A stretch of DNA of 64,000 bases from Burkholderia sp. Leaf177 (GTDB lineage: Bacteria; Pseudomonadota; Gammaproteobacteria; Burkholderiales; Burkholderiaceae): assembly GCF_001424345.1 (NCBI RefSeq), contig NZ_LMPF01000002.1, positions 62,001-126,000 on the forward strand, given 5' to 3'. Below, piece by piece: positions 1 through 7,906 of the stretch. The position numbers were made by a program, and so were the translations under genes. Position 1 is the stretch's first letter, and each line of letters begins with the position of its first letter. The notes beneath the pieces were generated by a model that saw nothing but the letters and a program-made list of their open reading frames with translations, searched no databases and was not told the origin of the DNA.

Positions 1-672
1 ATTGGCGGATTGATGGGCTCTGCGTGGGCGAAGTCCGGTTGGGGTTCGCTCAACGTCGACGGCCTTCTAAAGACCGTTTCATTCATTTTCATCTCGCCGT
101 TGCTCGGTTTTGTGCTCGGCTCGCTCTTCATGTTGATCGTCTCATGGATGTATTTCCGGACGCCGCCGTCGAAAGTGGACCGGCGTTTCAGGCGATGGCA
201 ACTGGTATCGGCGGGGCTTTACAGCTTGGGTCACGGCGGCAACGACGCGCAAAAAACGATCGGCATTATCTGGATGCTGCTGATTGCCGCCGGTTATGCA
301 TCGGCGACGGCCGACGCGCCGCCACTCTGGGTGATCGGCGGATGCTACCTTTCCATGGGACTCGGCACCTTGTTCGGCGGCTGGCGCATCGTGCGTACGA
401 TGGGACAGAAAATCACGAAGCTGAAACCTGTTGGCGGGTTTTGCGCGGAATCCGGCGGGGCGATCACGCTGTTCATCGCATCGTTTCTCGGGATTCCTGT
501 TTCGACCACCCATACGATCACCGGCGCGATCGTCGGTGTCGGCGCGACGCAGAAGTTCAGCGCGGTGCGCTGGGGCGTGGCAGGCAATATTGTTTGGGCG
601 TGGATTCTGACCATCCCGGCGTCGGCCGTGATGGCTGCGGGCGCGTGGTGGCTCGGACGACACTTCTTCTGA
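1..672 (+). CDS. pit: Inorganic phosphate transporter, PiT family (5' end outside window)
   Basis: The reading frame is open from base 1, so this is the C-terminal ~223 residues of a longer protein. It carries several hydrophobic helices. Two family landmarks are visible: SLGHGGNDAQK near the middle and the second PiT repeat around PVSTTHTITGAIVGVG. PiT permeases bring inorganic phosphate (or metal-phosphate) across the inner membrane using the proton or sodium gradient. The gene ends 22 bases before a strong terminator shared with the convergent SDR gene. A phoU-like partner often precedes pit in this family, but it would lie outside the window. Confidence 0.9.
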   Translation: MGGLMGSAWAKSGWGSLNVDGLLKTVSFIFISPLLGFVLGSLFMLIVSWMYFRTPPSKVDRRFRRWQLVSAGLYSLGHGGNDAQKTIGIIWMLLIAAGYASATADAPPLWVIGGCYLSMGLGTLFGGWRIVRTMGQKITKLKPVGGFCAESGGAITLFIASFLGIPVSTTHTITGAIVGVGATQKFSAVRWGVAGNIVWAWILTIPASAVMAAGAWWLGRHFF

Positions 673-693
673 GCCAACCGGCCGGTCAAATCT

Positions 694-725
694 AAAAAAA
701 CGGGCGATTTCGATCGCCCGTTTTT
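694..725. terminator. Bidirectional intrinsic terminator
   Basis: Perfect 8-bp stem at 701-708/713-720 with a TTCG tetraloop. Seven A's lie on the left and five T's on the right, so it can end both the rightward phosphate transporter and the leftward SDR gene. Confidence 0.9.
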
Positions 726-732
726 CGTTGGT

Positions 733-1539
733 TCAGATCAGCGGTGCACCGACACCGTCCATGGGAATGATCGCGCCCGATACGTAACTCGCGTGCCGGC
801 TTGCCAAGAATAAAGCAACGTTGGCGATCTCCTCCGGCGTTGCGTAACGGCCGAGCGGCACTTTGGCCTGGCTTTGCGCCAACGCCTCGTCCCGCGTGAT
901 GCCTTGCCGCTGGGCCTCGAGCGCGAGTGCCTCTTCTACGCGCTCCGTCAACGTCGCGCCCGGATTGATGGCATTAATGCGAATCCCGAGCTTCGCGTAA
1001 TGATGTGCAAGGCCGACTGTCGCGAGCATCAGCGCCGCGTTTGCCGCGCCGCCGGCGATATGAATGTCGCTCGCAATCTTTCCGCCCATGCCAATGATGT
1101 TCACAACAACGCCCGGGTCGCTCTTCGGATCGGCTTTCAAGCGATCCGCCATTTTCTTGAGCACAGCCTGCTGCGGATAAATACATGGAAAGTATTTAGC
1201 TTCCATCGCGGCCTTGTAGGCATCGGCATCGAGCAAATCGGGATCGTAACGTTTTGCCGCGCCCGCGGAATTTACGAGAATATCGATTGGGCCGAGCGCG
1301 CTCGTGGCTTCTTCCACCACGTCCTGCACGCTGTGTGGTTCGTGAAGATCAGCGCGCGCGAGGTGCACGTGGTGGCCGTCCTGCGCGAGTTGTTCTCGCG
1401 CGCGCGCAAGGTTCGCTGCATCGCGCGAAACAATCGCGACTCGTGCTCCTTCCGCCGCAAACGCCTTCGCGCACGCGAAGCCAATGCCCTTGCTGCCGCC
1501 GGTGATGAGCACGACTTTGCCGGCAAGTCCCAGGTCCAT
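733..1539 (-). CDS. SDR-family oxidoreductase-like protein lacking the usual YxxxK
   Basis: 268 residues with a Rossmann fold: TGGSKGIG cofactor loop at 13-20 and NSAG at 90-93. The start at 1539 is chosen because AAGGAG lies 8 bases upstream and the family starts at MDLGLAGK; the longer ATG at 1590 adds 17 unrelated residues. The C-terminal half has the INPG motif after strand 6 and a glycine-rich end, as in enoyl-ACP-reductase-like SDRs. The place where the catalytic Tyr-x3-Lys should be reads HIAGGAANAAL (160-170), and the catalytic Ser position reads NIIGMGG. Dinucleotide binding is likely, but classical SDR chemistry is doubtful. Substrate unknown. Confidence 0.85.
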   Translation of the reverse strand: MDLGLAGKVVLITGGSKGIGFACAKAFAAEGARVAIVSRDAANLARAREQLAQDGHHVHLARADLHEPHSVQDVVEEATSALGPIDILVNSAGAAKRYDPDLLDADAYKAAMEAKYFPCIYPQQAVLKKMADRLKADPKSDPGVVVNIIGMGGKIASDIHIAGGAANAALMLATVGLAHHYAKLGIRINAINPGATLTERVEEALALEAQRQGITRDEALAQSQAKVPLGRYATPEEIANVALFLASRHASYVSGAIIPMDGVGAPLI

Positions 1540-1677
1540 GAGGTCACTCCTTATCGAGGCTGATTGCGATTCCCGACGTCCGAAATCCATGCCCGGAGCC
1601 GGTTAGCAGCACACGATAGCAGAGCTCACAGTGGCGTGCGCGTTCGCGCGCGCGGAAAGATGTGCATTGCCTCGGGC

Positions 1678-2802
1678 TCAATAGCTACCGTTGGCGAACT
1701 TCGCGATAGGGTCGTCGGTGGCGGCGGGACGCGTGGGCGGGAGTGGATTAGTCGATGCACGCATCACGTGGGCGGCCGGGTCCGAAGCAGGAATGCGCGC
1801 GACGGACGATGGTTGTTGTTGCTGCACCGCGCGCACTTGCTGAGCGGCGAGGCGCGCGGTCGGCGGCGGCGGTTCGAAGGCGTCGGCGGCGGCCGCGATC
1901 GGATCGGGCGAATTCGATGCCGCCGCAATCGCGCTTGCTTCTGCTTGCGGTTGGCGAGCGGGCGAGGTCGCGTTGGCGGCTTGTGCCTGACGCTGTGCGG
2001 CGGCGAGCGCGGGCGGCGGCGGTTCAAACTGATCGGCGGCCGCAGTTGCGTTCGCCGTGATCGGTGACACCGCACCTGCCGATTGCGCTTGCTGCCGAGC
2101 GGCCGATAAAGCAGGGGGCGGCGGTTCGAACTGATCGGCGGCGTTAGTGGATTTGCTGGCAGCCGCTGTTGCAACTTGCGTTTCCGGCGAACGGCCGGAC
2201 GGAATACCTGCAGGCACCGGCGACGCCAGGTACGTCGGCGAATCGAATGGCGTCGGGACGGCTTTCGGTGCCGCGACGCGTCGAATGCCATCGAAACGCT
2301 TCGCCCAATAAGGATTTGTCAGGTAATCGAGCCGGACGGTCCCGCCCGTGGACGGCGCGTTCACAAATCGCAGCTTGCCCACGTAGATTCCAACGTGCGA
2401 GTGCGCGCGCCCCGTGGTGTTGAAGAAAATCAGGTCGCCGGGCGCGACTTCATCGGGTTCGATGGATTCGCCGCGCGAACTCATGTCGGCGGTCGTGCGC
2501 GGCAGGTTGACCGAAGCCGCGCGATCGACGACGTACCGGACCAGTCCGCTGCAATCGAAGCCCGCTTCCGGCGTGTTCCCGCCCCATCGATACGGCACGC
2601 CAACGAGCGACATCGCCTGGATGGAAATTTCCTCCCGCCCGACGCTGTGATCGACGAAATTCGGGAAGCCGGAAGGCTTTGCGAAGGTGCGATTTGCGGC
2701 GGTCGCGCTCGATTCGGGCGGCGCACGCGAGACCCGCTGCGGCGCACTGGAGCACGCGGCAACGAGGAAGGTGAGCACCAGCAGTGACCAGAATCGACGC
2801 AT
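1678..2802 (-). CDS. NlpC/P60 (C40) cell-wall peptidase lipoprotein with repeated proline-rich tail
   Basis: 374 residues. A lipoprotein signal ends in LVAAC (lipid Cys17). The NlpC/P60 domain spans about 56-175, with catalytic Cys84 in FDCSGLVRY, His136 in HSHVGIYVG and a third polar residue near Asn148. Such enzymes cut the D-Glu/DAP bond in peptidoglycan stem peptides. The second half (about 180-374) is low-complexity Ala/Gln/Pro sequence with three copies of a D-x-FEPPPP unit (222-230, 256-264, 306-314); it probably forms a flexible periplasmic spacer or protein-binding tail. Typical family members stop soon after the catalytic domain, so the tail is unusual. It has its own promoter candidate at 2838-2867. 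Confidence 0.88.
   Translation of the reverse strand: MRRFWSLLVLTFLVAACSSAPQRVSRAPPESSATAANRTFAKPSGFPNFVDHSVGREEISIQAMSLVGVPYRWGGNTPEAGFDCSGLVRYVVDRAASVNLPRTTADMSSRGESIEPDEVAPGDLIFFNTTGRAHSHVGIYVGKLRFVNAPSTGGTVRLDYLTNPYWAKRFDGIRRVAAPKAVPTPFDSPTYLASPVPAGIPSGRSPETQVATAAASKSTNAADQFEPPPPALSAARQQAQSAGAVSPITANATAAADQFEPPPPALAAAQRQAQAANATSPARQPQAEASAIAAASNSPDPIAAAADAFEPPPPTARLAAQQVRAVQQQQPSSVARIPASDPAAHVMRASTNPLPPTRPAATDDPIAKFANGSY
1861..2139 (-). repeat. Coding tandem repeats (FEPPPP units) in the NlpC/P60 lipoprotein
   Basis: Three related in-frame units encode (A)DQFEPPPPAL, (A)DQFEPPPPAL and ADAFEPPPPTA, each followed by Ala/Gln-rich linkers of roughly 25-40 residues. The repeated DNA core is visible as GGCGGCGGTTCGAA-type blocks near 1865, 2012 and 2120 on the plus strand. 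Confidence 0.8.
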
Positions 2803-2837
2803 CGGGAGGGCAAGCGAGCCATGATGTTAGTCTCGCG

Positions 2838-2867
2838 ATACTAGCCCGTCAGCCGGGCCTGCGGCAA
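2838..2867 (-). promoter_or_regulatory. Sigma70-type promoter candidate for the NlpC/P60 gene
   Basis: On the minus strand a -35 TTGCCG (2862-2867) is separated by 18 bases from a -10 TAGTAT (2838-2843). Transcription would start about 30 bases before the start codon at 2802. Confidence 0.5.
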
Positions 2868-2930
2868 GTTTTCTTGATAAGTCACTTGAGGTTTACGCTG
2901 TAAGTTCAGCCTCATCGATGACAAAAAACC

Positions 2931-2967
2931 ACAAAAAAAGCCCGGCAAGCATCGCTTGCCGGGCTTT
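2931..2967 (-). terminator. Intrinsic terminator of phoH
   Basis: GCCCGGCAAGC pairs with GCTTGCCGGGC around a 3-base loop. On the minus strand the stem is followed by a run of seven T's. It lies just after the phoH stop at 2985. Confidence 0.92.
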
Positions 2968-2984
2968 TGAACGAGTTTTAAAGC

Positions 2985-4847
2985 TTAAAGAATGTCCGAA
3001 GCGTAATCGGCAAGACGCGAACGCTCGCCGCGCGCCAGCGTGACGTGCCCACTGTGCGTCCAGCCCTTGAAACGGTCGACCACATAGGTCAGACCCGAGC
3101 TGCCTTCAGTCAGGTAAGGCGTATCGATCTGGGCAATGTTCCCCAGACACACGATCTTCGTGCCGGGACCGGCCCGCGTGACAAGCGTTTTCATCTGTTT
3201 CGGAGTCAAGTTTTGCGCTTCATCGATGATCACGTACTTGTCCACGAACGTCCGTCCGCGCATGAAGTTCATGCTCTTCACCTTCAGGCGCGAGCGGATC
3301 AGCTCCTGCGTGGCGGCGCGGCCCCATTCGCCCGCGGCATCGTCCGTTTTCTGCAGGACTTCGAGGTTGTCATCGAATGCGCCCATCCACGGCTGCATTT
3401 TTTCTTCTTCGGTGCCCGGCAAAAAGCCGATGTCTTCGCCTACCGGAACCGTTGCCCGGGTCACGATGATCTCGTTGTAGCGTTTGTCGTCGAGCACTTG
3501 CGCGAGGCCGGCGGCGAGCGCCATCAAGGTCTTGCCCGTACCAGCCTGACCCAGCAGCGTGACGAAATCCACATCGGGGTTCATCAGCAGGTTGAGCGCG
3601 AAATTCTGCTCCCGGTTGCGCGATGTGATACCCCACACGTTGTTCTTGTGGTGGCTGTAATCGCGCAGCGTTTGCAGCAACGCTGTCTTGCCGTTCAGCT
3701 CGCGCACGATGCCATAAAACGACGGCTCGCCATTCTGTGGCTCGAAGTACACAAACTCGTTGACCAACATGGACGCGCATTGCGGACCGGTCACGCGGTA
3801 ATACGTCGTGCCCGTCTTCGTGTCCTGCCAGCTTTCCATGCCCTTCGCGTGCTTCGTCCAGAAGTCCGAAGGCAGTGCGCGCACGCCGGAATAAAGCAGA
3901 TCCTTGTCTTCGAGGACCTGATCGTTGAAATAATCTTCTGCTGGCAGGCCGAGCGCATGGGCCTTGATGCGCATGTTGATGTCTTTCGACACCAGTACGA
4001 CCTGGCGATCCGTCCGCTCCTTTTGCAGCGCGCGGACCACGCCGAGAATCTGGTTATCGGCCTTGCCGACAGGCAGACCCTCGACCGGTTCAATGTCCGT
4101 CAGCGTTGTCTGGAAATAGAGGCGGCCGGTGGCATCGCGGTTACCCAGGGCGGAAAGCGGCAATCCCGCCGACATCTCGCCGACGTGGGCAACCAGTGCA
4201 TCCAGCGTGCGGCTCACCTGGCGGGCATTGCGCGCCACTTCCGACATCCCTTTCTTGTGGTTGTCGAGTTCTTCGAGCGTCATCATGGGCAGATAGACGT
4301 CGTGTTCCTCGAACCGGAACAGCGATGACGGATCGTGCATCAGCACGTTCGTGTCGAGCACAAAGAGCTTGCCGATCTCGTTTTCCGGCTGGCCGCGCTG
4401 ACGGCGCTTTTGCTGTGTGCGCGGCTGCTGGGCGGCGGCGACTGCGGGAGCAGCGGGCGCTTCGGAACGCACGCGAGCCTCGACCGGCTGCGTGGTCTCG
4501 ACCTGCTCGGCAGGCGTTGGGGGCTGCAGCAAGGCTGCAGTCTGCTTCGTGCGACGCGTGCGTGCGGCGGGTGCGGTATCGGATGCTTCAACGGCCGAAT
4601 CTTTCGCGGCATTCGCGAGCGTTTCGCTGGCAATTGCGCGCAACGTGTTCGCGGTGTTTGCCGCGGCGGGACGCGAAGTGCCTACGGGCGCGGCGAAATC
4701 GGTGTCGATGTCGGTATCGGTATCGGCTGTAACCAGATCGCTGTCACTCGGCTGCTTCTTCGCTGTGCGGGCAGGCCGGGCTTTGGCTTTGTATTCTTCA
4801 GACGGCAGGAGGTTGCCGAGCTTGACGGGTGCGGTAGGCAAAGGCAT
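2985..4847 (-). CDS. PhoH family ATPase with N-terminal PIN domain
   Basis: 620 residues. The start at 4847 (MPLPTAPVKLG) has GAGGG a few bases upstream; a longer frame to 5039 adds 64 basic residues and is not supported. After a charged, Ala/Thr-rich N-terminus of ~165 residues comes a PIN ribonuclease domain beginning FVLDTNVLMHDP, then a PhoH P-loop domain with GQAGTGKT and a Walker B region VIIDEAQN. PIN-PhoH (PhoH2-type) proteins are RNA helicase/nuclease-like and cytoplasmic; their exact role is not settled. It stands alone, 235 bases after a terminator and ended by its own terminator. Confidence 0.92.
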   Translation of the reverse strand: MPLPTAPVKLGNLLPSEEYKAKARPARTAKKQPSDSDLVTADTDTDIDTDFAAPVGTSRPAAANTANTLRAIASETLANAAKDSAVEASDTAPAARTRRTKQTAALLQPPTPAEQVETTQPVEARVRSEAPAAPAVAAAQQPRTQQKRRQRGQPENEIGKLFVLDTNVLMHDPSSLFRFEEHDVYLPMMTLEELDNHKKGMSEVARNARQVSRTLDALVAHVGEMSAGLPLSALGNRDATGRLYFQTTLTDIEPVEGLPVGKADNQILGVVRALQKERTDRQVVLVSKDINMRIKAHALGLPAEDYFNDQVLEDKDLLYSGVRALPSDFWTKHAKGMESWQDTKTGTTYYRVTGPQCASMLVNEFVYFEPQNGEPSFYGIVRELNGKTALLQTLRDYSHHKNNVWGITSRNREQNFALNLLMNPDVDFVTLLGQAGTGKTLMALAAGLAQVLDDKRYNEIIVTRATVPVGEDIGFLPGTEEEKMQPWMGAFDDNLEVLQKTDDAAGEWGRAATQELIRSRLKVKSMNFMRGRTFVDKYVIIDEAQNLTPKQMKTLVTRAGPGTKIVCLGNIAQIDTPYLTEGSSGLTYVVDRFKGWTHSGHVTLARGERSRLADYASDIL

Positions 4848-5084
4848 GGTTTCCCTCGAAAGGATCGGATCGTATGTCGTGCGTCGCCTGTCGCATCCTG
4901 CTGGGTAAGCCGTATGAAAACGGCCTGACTTCGATGCAGTTTGCGCCCGGTGACGCGCTTCGGTTTCGAAAACGCCGGTTCGCCTAGATTTCGATCGGCT
5001 CCTTGGAAGTTGCGTCCTGAAGATCAAACGGAAGTACAAACGCGCGGACGGCGCGGCGCGCAGCGGCTAAGGGAGCGTCCGCAA

Positions 5085-5123
5085 ACAAAAAAGCCGCCGT
5101 CCCGGACGTTGGGACCAGCGGCT
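5085..5123 (-). terminator. Intrinsic terminator downstream of bcp / candidate RNA
   Basis: AGCCGC (5092-5097) pairs with GCGGCT (5118-5123), with an inner GTCCC/GGGAC helix. On the minus strand it is followed by TTTTTTGTTT. Confidence 0.8.
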
Positions 5124-5245
5124 CGACGGCGCCTGCTTCCTGACTCCTTTCGTCTTTCGCTTCGCCCCGAAAAGACCGGAGTCCCGAGGGTTGCGTGTAG
5201 CGGAGACCCGTGCCGGCCGCGGGAATTACCGCGCTACACCGGGCG
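5085..5245 (-). ncRNA. Candidate structured RNA between bcp and phoH
   Basis: Downstream of bcp on the same strand the sequence can fold into three consecutive hairpins: arm pairs 5232-5239/5195-5202 (GTGTAGCG/CGCTACAC, with an inner CCCG/CGGG), 5178-5183/5142-5147 (GACTCC/GGAGTC, extended by a GTCTTTT/GAAAGAC helix), and the terminator 5092-5123. No ORF fits the stretch. It could be a 3'-UTR-derived small RNA or simply a structured trailer of bcp. I do not recognise a known family; 6S and 4.5S RNA landmarks are absent. Confidence 0.4.
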
Positions 5246-5304
5246 CTACGTAAAGAGAAATGGAGGAAGGGGCATGCGCTCATTGCGAATCAATATAACG
5301 TGCC

Positions 5305-5766
5305 TCAAAGCGCTTGTACAGCTTCCACAATCTGCTCGACGTGACCTGGAACCTTTACGCCACGGAACTCCCGGCGAAGCACGCCGCTGGCGTCGAGAAG
5401 GAAGGTCGAACGCTCGATTCCACGCACTTCCTTGCCATACATTTTCTTCATTTTGATGACGCCGAAGAGCGAGCAAATGGCTTCGTCGGAATCGGAAACG
5501 AGCGTGTACGGCAGTTCGAGCTTCGCCTTGAAGTTGTCGTGCGATTTCACGCTGTCACGCGATATGCCGATGACTTCAGCACCTGCCGCCTTGAACCGGT
5601 CGTAGAGATCGCGGAATTGCAGGCTTTCGGTCGTGCAGCCCGGCGTGTTGTCTTTCGGATAGAAAAACAGCACGACTTTCTGGCCCTTCAGGCTGGATAG
5701 CGAAAACTCGCCGCCGGTTGCGGGTGCGGTGAAATCTGGAACGGGTTGATCGACTGCGATCGGCAC
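5305..5766 (-). CDS. bcp: Thioredoxin-dependent peroxiredoxin, BCP/PrxQ type
   Basis: 153 residues, full length for bacterioferritin comigratory protein. It begins with GTG; AGGAGAA lies 8 bases upstream. The peroxidatic Cys44 is in KDNTPGCTTE. The usual nearby resolving Cys (five residues on, as in E. coli) is replaced by Leu49, and the other Cys is Cys98. It should therefore act as a 1-Cys or atypical enzyme that reduces H2O2 and organic peroxides in the cytoplasm with thioredoxin or a small thiol. It is followed by the candidate RNA and terminator. Confidence 0.93.
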   Translation of the reverse strand: MPIAVDQPVPDFTAPATGGEFSLSSLKGQKVVLFFYPKDNTPGCTTESLQFRDLYDRFKAAGAEVIGISRDSVKSHDNFKAKLELPYTLVSDSDEAICSLFGVIKMKKMYGKEVRGIERSTFLLDASGVLRREFRGVKVPGHVEQIVEAVQAL

Positions 5767-5950
5767 GGAGCTTCTCCTGTTTATATCGATGGCGCGTGTC
5801 CGGACGCCAGTTTCTGGCGAGTGAGCACTTTGAAACGGTAGATCGGCTTTCGTGTAGCGGTTGCGCGGGCGAGGGAGACATTCACGGCAGACGGTCTGGC
5901 TATATCGAGCCAGTGAGTTTTTCAGCGGACTCGCCCAAGCCGCGAAAACA

Positions 5951-6847
5951 TCAATCAGGCTGTAGGATCAATTCTCCCGCTCGGCCCGGAATTTCGCCCC
6001 ACGAAACAGGGTACGTGGGCAGCGCCGCGCGGTCCAGCGCCGCATGATAGTCGCCCATCGTGCAGAAGGTGTGGCCTTGTGCGCTCCAGCCAGCGAGCAT
6101 CTGCTCGAAAACCGGCGCGAGCTTTTGTCCCTCGAGTTCGGCGTGAAGCGTGAAAACCTGATCGTGATTTTGCTTCGATGTCAGGCTGAGCAAATGAGCG
6201 GCGACGTTGCTTACGTCGATGCCATCGACTCCCAGAACTTCATCGAGCGTGGGTAGCGTGGTCGGCATCTGGACGTGGTTCAAAACACGGCCGTCGAGAA
6301 CGGGAATGTAGGGCGTGTGGCCACGTCCGTCGGACGCGTACTTCATGCCCCAGGCATCGATTTGCTCGAACGCATGACCGTTCATTTGCCAGCCCGCTGC
6401 GCCATGCGTGGCCGGCGGCGTACCGAAAATCTCGATAAAACGCGCGTGGCTGCGTTGCATTTGCGCCGCAGTCCACTCGCGATTGCCAGCGCGGACATTG
6501 TCCTGCCAGTAGACGTGGTCCCACGTATGAATACCGCACTCGAAACCGGCTTCGTGGATGGCGCGCATTTCAGCAACGGCGCGCCGCCCGATGTCCGGCC
6601 CGGGCAGCAGCACGCCATACATAAGCGTTTTCACACCGTAGTGCTCGACTACCGAGGTTCGCGAAACCTTCTTCAGAAATCCCGGGCGAAACACACGGCG
6701 CAAGGCCCAACCGGTGTGATCCGGTCCGAGACTGAACAGGAACGTTGCGCGGGCGTGATATTTGTCGAGAAGACGCGCCAGATTCGGCACGCCTTCGCGC
6801 GTGCCACGCAAGGTATCGACATCGATTTTCAGAACGATACGAGCCAC
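5951..6847 (-). CDS. arnD: 4-deoxy-4-formamido-L-arabinose-phosphoundecaprenol deformylase
   Basis: 298 residues, the usual ArnD size. It is a NodB-fold polysaccharide deacetylase: metal-site acid motif KIDVDT at the N-terminus (Asp9/Asp11) and the second motif GIHTWDHVYW. ArnD removes the formyl group from undecaprenyl-phosphate-L-Ara4FN to give the lipid-linked donor used by ArnT. It is the last gene of the leftward arn operon, 9 bases after the decarboxylase gene. A hairpin with arms 5896-5901/5908-5913 lies downstream but has no T-run on this strand. Confidence 0.95.
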   Translation of the reverse strand: MARIVLKIDVDTLRGTREGVPNLARLLDKYHARATFLFSLGPDHTGWALRRVFRPGFLKKVSRTSVVEHYGVKTLMYGVLLPGPDIGRRAVAEMRAIHEAGFECGIHTWDHVYWQDNVRAGNREWTAAQMQRSHARFIEIFGTPPATHGAAGWQMNGHAFEQIDAWGMKYASDGRGHTPYIPVLDGRVLNHVQMPTTLPTLDEVLGVDGIDVSNVAAHLLSLTSKQNHDQVFTLHAELEGQKLAPVFEQMLAGWSAQGHTFCTMGDYHAALDRAALPTYPVSWGEIPGRAGELILQPD

Positions 6848-6856
6848 GCGCCGCCC

Positions 6857-7906
6857 TTAACTCTGGTCTTCAACAAGGCGCCGGGCCGTAGCCACATCGC
6901 CGCGATACGCCTCGAAAATCTTGCGCAGCGCGTCGTCCATGGTCGCGACCGGCTTCCAGTCGAGTTCTTCGATTGTGTTGTCGATCTTCGGCACGCGATT
7001 TTGCACGTCCTGATAACCCGCGCCGTAATAAGCGCCCGACGAGGTCTCGACCAGCTGCACGGTCTTCGCGCTTTCTGCGTACTCGCTGATCTCGTTTGCG
7101 AGCTTCAGCATCTTGTTCGCGAGTTCGCGCACCGAGAAGTTGTTGCTCGGATTGCCAATGTTGTAGATCTTGCCCGTAGCCACGCCGTCCTTGTTTTCGA
7201 TGATCTTCATCAGCGCGCCGATGCCGTCGTCGATATCTGTGAACGCACGCTTTTGCGCGCCGCCATCGACAAGACTGATGTTCTCGCCGCGCACGATATG
7301 CCCGAGAAACTGCGTGACGACGCGCGAGCTGCCTTCCTTCGGCGTGTAGATGGAGTCGAGTCCTGGGCCGATCCAGTTGAACGGGCGGAACAGCGTGAAG
7401 TTCAGGCCTTCCATGCCGTAACCCCAGATCACGCGGTCCATTAGCTGCTTCGAGCACGCGTAAATCCAGCGCGGCTTGTTGATCGGGCCATAGCTCAGTT
7501 GCGACTCTTCGGGATCGAACTGCTCGTCCGTGCACATGCCGTACACCTCGGACGTCGACGGAAACACGAGATGTTTGCCGTACTTAACAGCCGAACGCAC
7601 GATGGGCAAATTTGCTTCGAAGTCGAGTTCGAAGACGCGCAGCGGCTGCTTGACATACGTTGCGGGCGTTGCGATCGCGACCAGCGGGAGGATCACATCA
7701 CACTTCTTGATGTGATATTCGACCCACTCCTTGTTGATCGTAATGTCGCCTTCGAAAAAATGCATGCGCTCGTGATGTGCGAGGTCGCCCAGGCGGTCGC
7801 GCTGCATGTCCATGCCGAAGACTTCCCAGTCGGTCGTCTCGAGAATGCGCTTGGAAAGGTGGTGGCCAATGAAGCCGTTGACACCCAGGATCAGGACTTT
7901 TTTCAT
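6857..7906 (-). CDS. arnA: UDP-glucuronate decarboxylase (ArnA C-terminal activity as separate protein)
   Basis: 349 residues. Extended-SDR fold with GVNGFIG (8-14), Ser-rich STSE at 117-120, and catalytic Tyr149-x3-Lys153 in YACSK. It matches the C-terminal dehydrogenase/decarboxylase half of enterobacterial ArnA, which oxidises UDP-glucuronate at C4 and decarboxylates it to UDP-4-keto-pentose. Here it is a stand-alone gene. Its ATG overlaps the stop of the preceding formyltransferase gene by four bases (7903-7906), so the two products of the split ArnA are translationally coupled. Confidence 0.93.
   Translation of the reverse strand: MKKVLILGVNGFIGHHLSKRILETTDWEVFGMDMQRDRLGDLAHHERMHFFEGDITINKEWVEYHIKKCDVILPLVAIATPATYVKQPLRVFELDFEANLPIVRSAVKYGKHLVFPSTSEVYGMCTDEQFDPEESQLSYGPINKPRWIYACSKQLMDRVIWGYGMEGLNFTLFRPFNWIGPGLDSIYTPKEGSSRVVTQFLGHIVRGENISLVDGGAQKRAFTDIDDGIGALMKIIENKDGVATGKIYNIGNPSNNFSVRELANKMLKLANEISEYAESAKTVQLVETSSGAYYGAGYQDVQNRVPKIDNTIEELDWKPVATMDDALRKIFEAYRGDVATARRLVEDQS

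Noticed and set aside
5085-5245. 6S RNA in the bcp-phoH gap
   Set aside because: The structure is three separate hairpins, not one long rod with a central bubble, and no adjacent ygfA/zapA gene is present.
5896-5920. Terminator downstream of arnD
   Set aside because: CTGGCT/AGCCAG forms a stem, but the T-run is on the plus strand, where no gene needs it, so it is not a convincing arn terminator.
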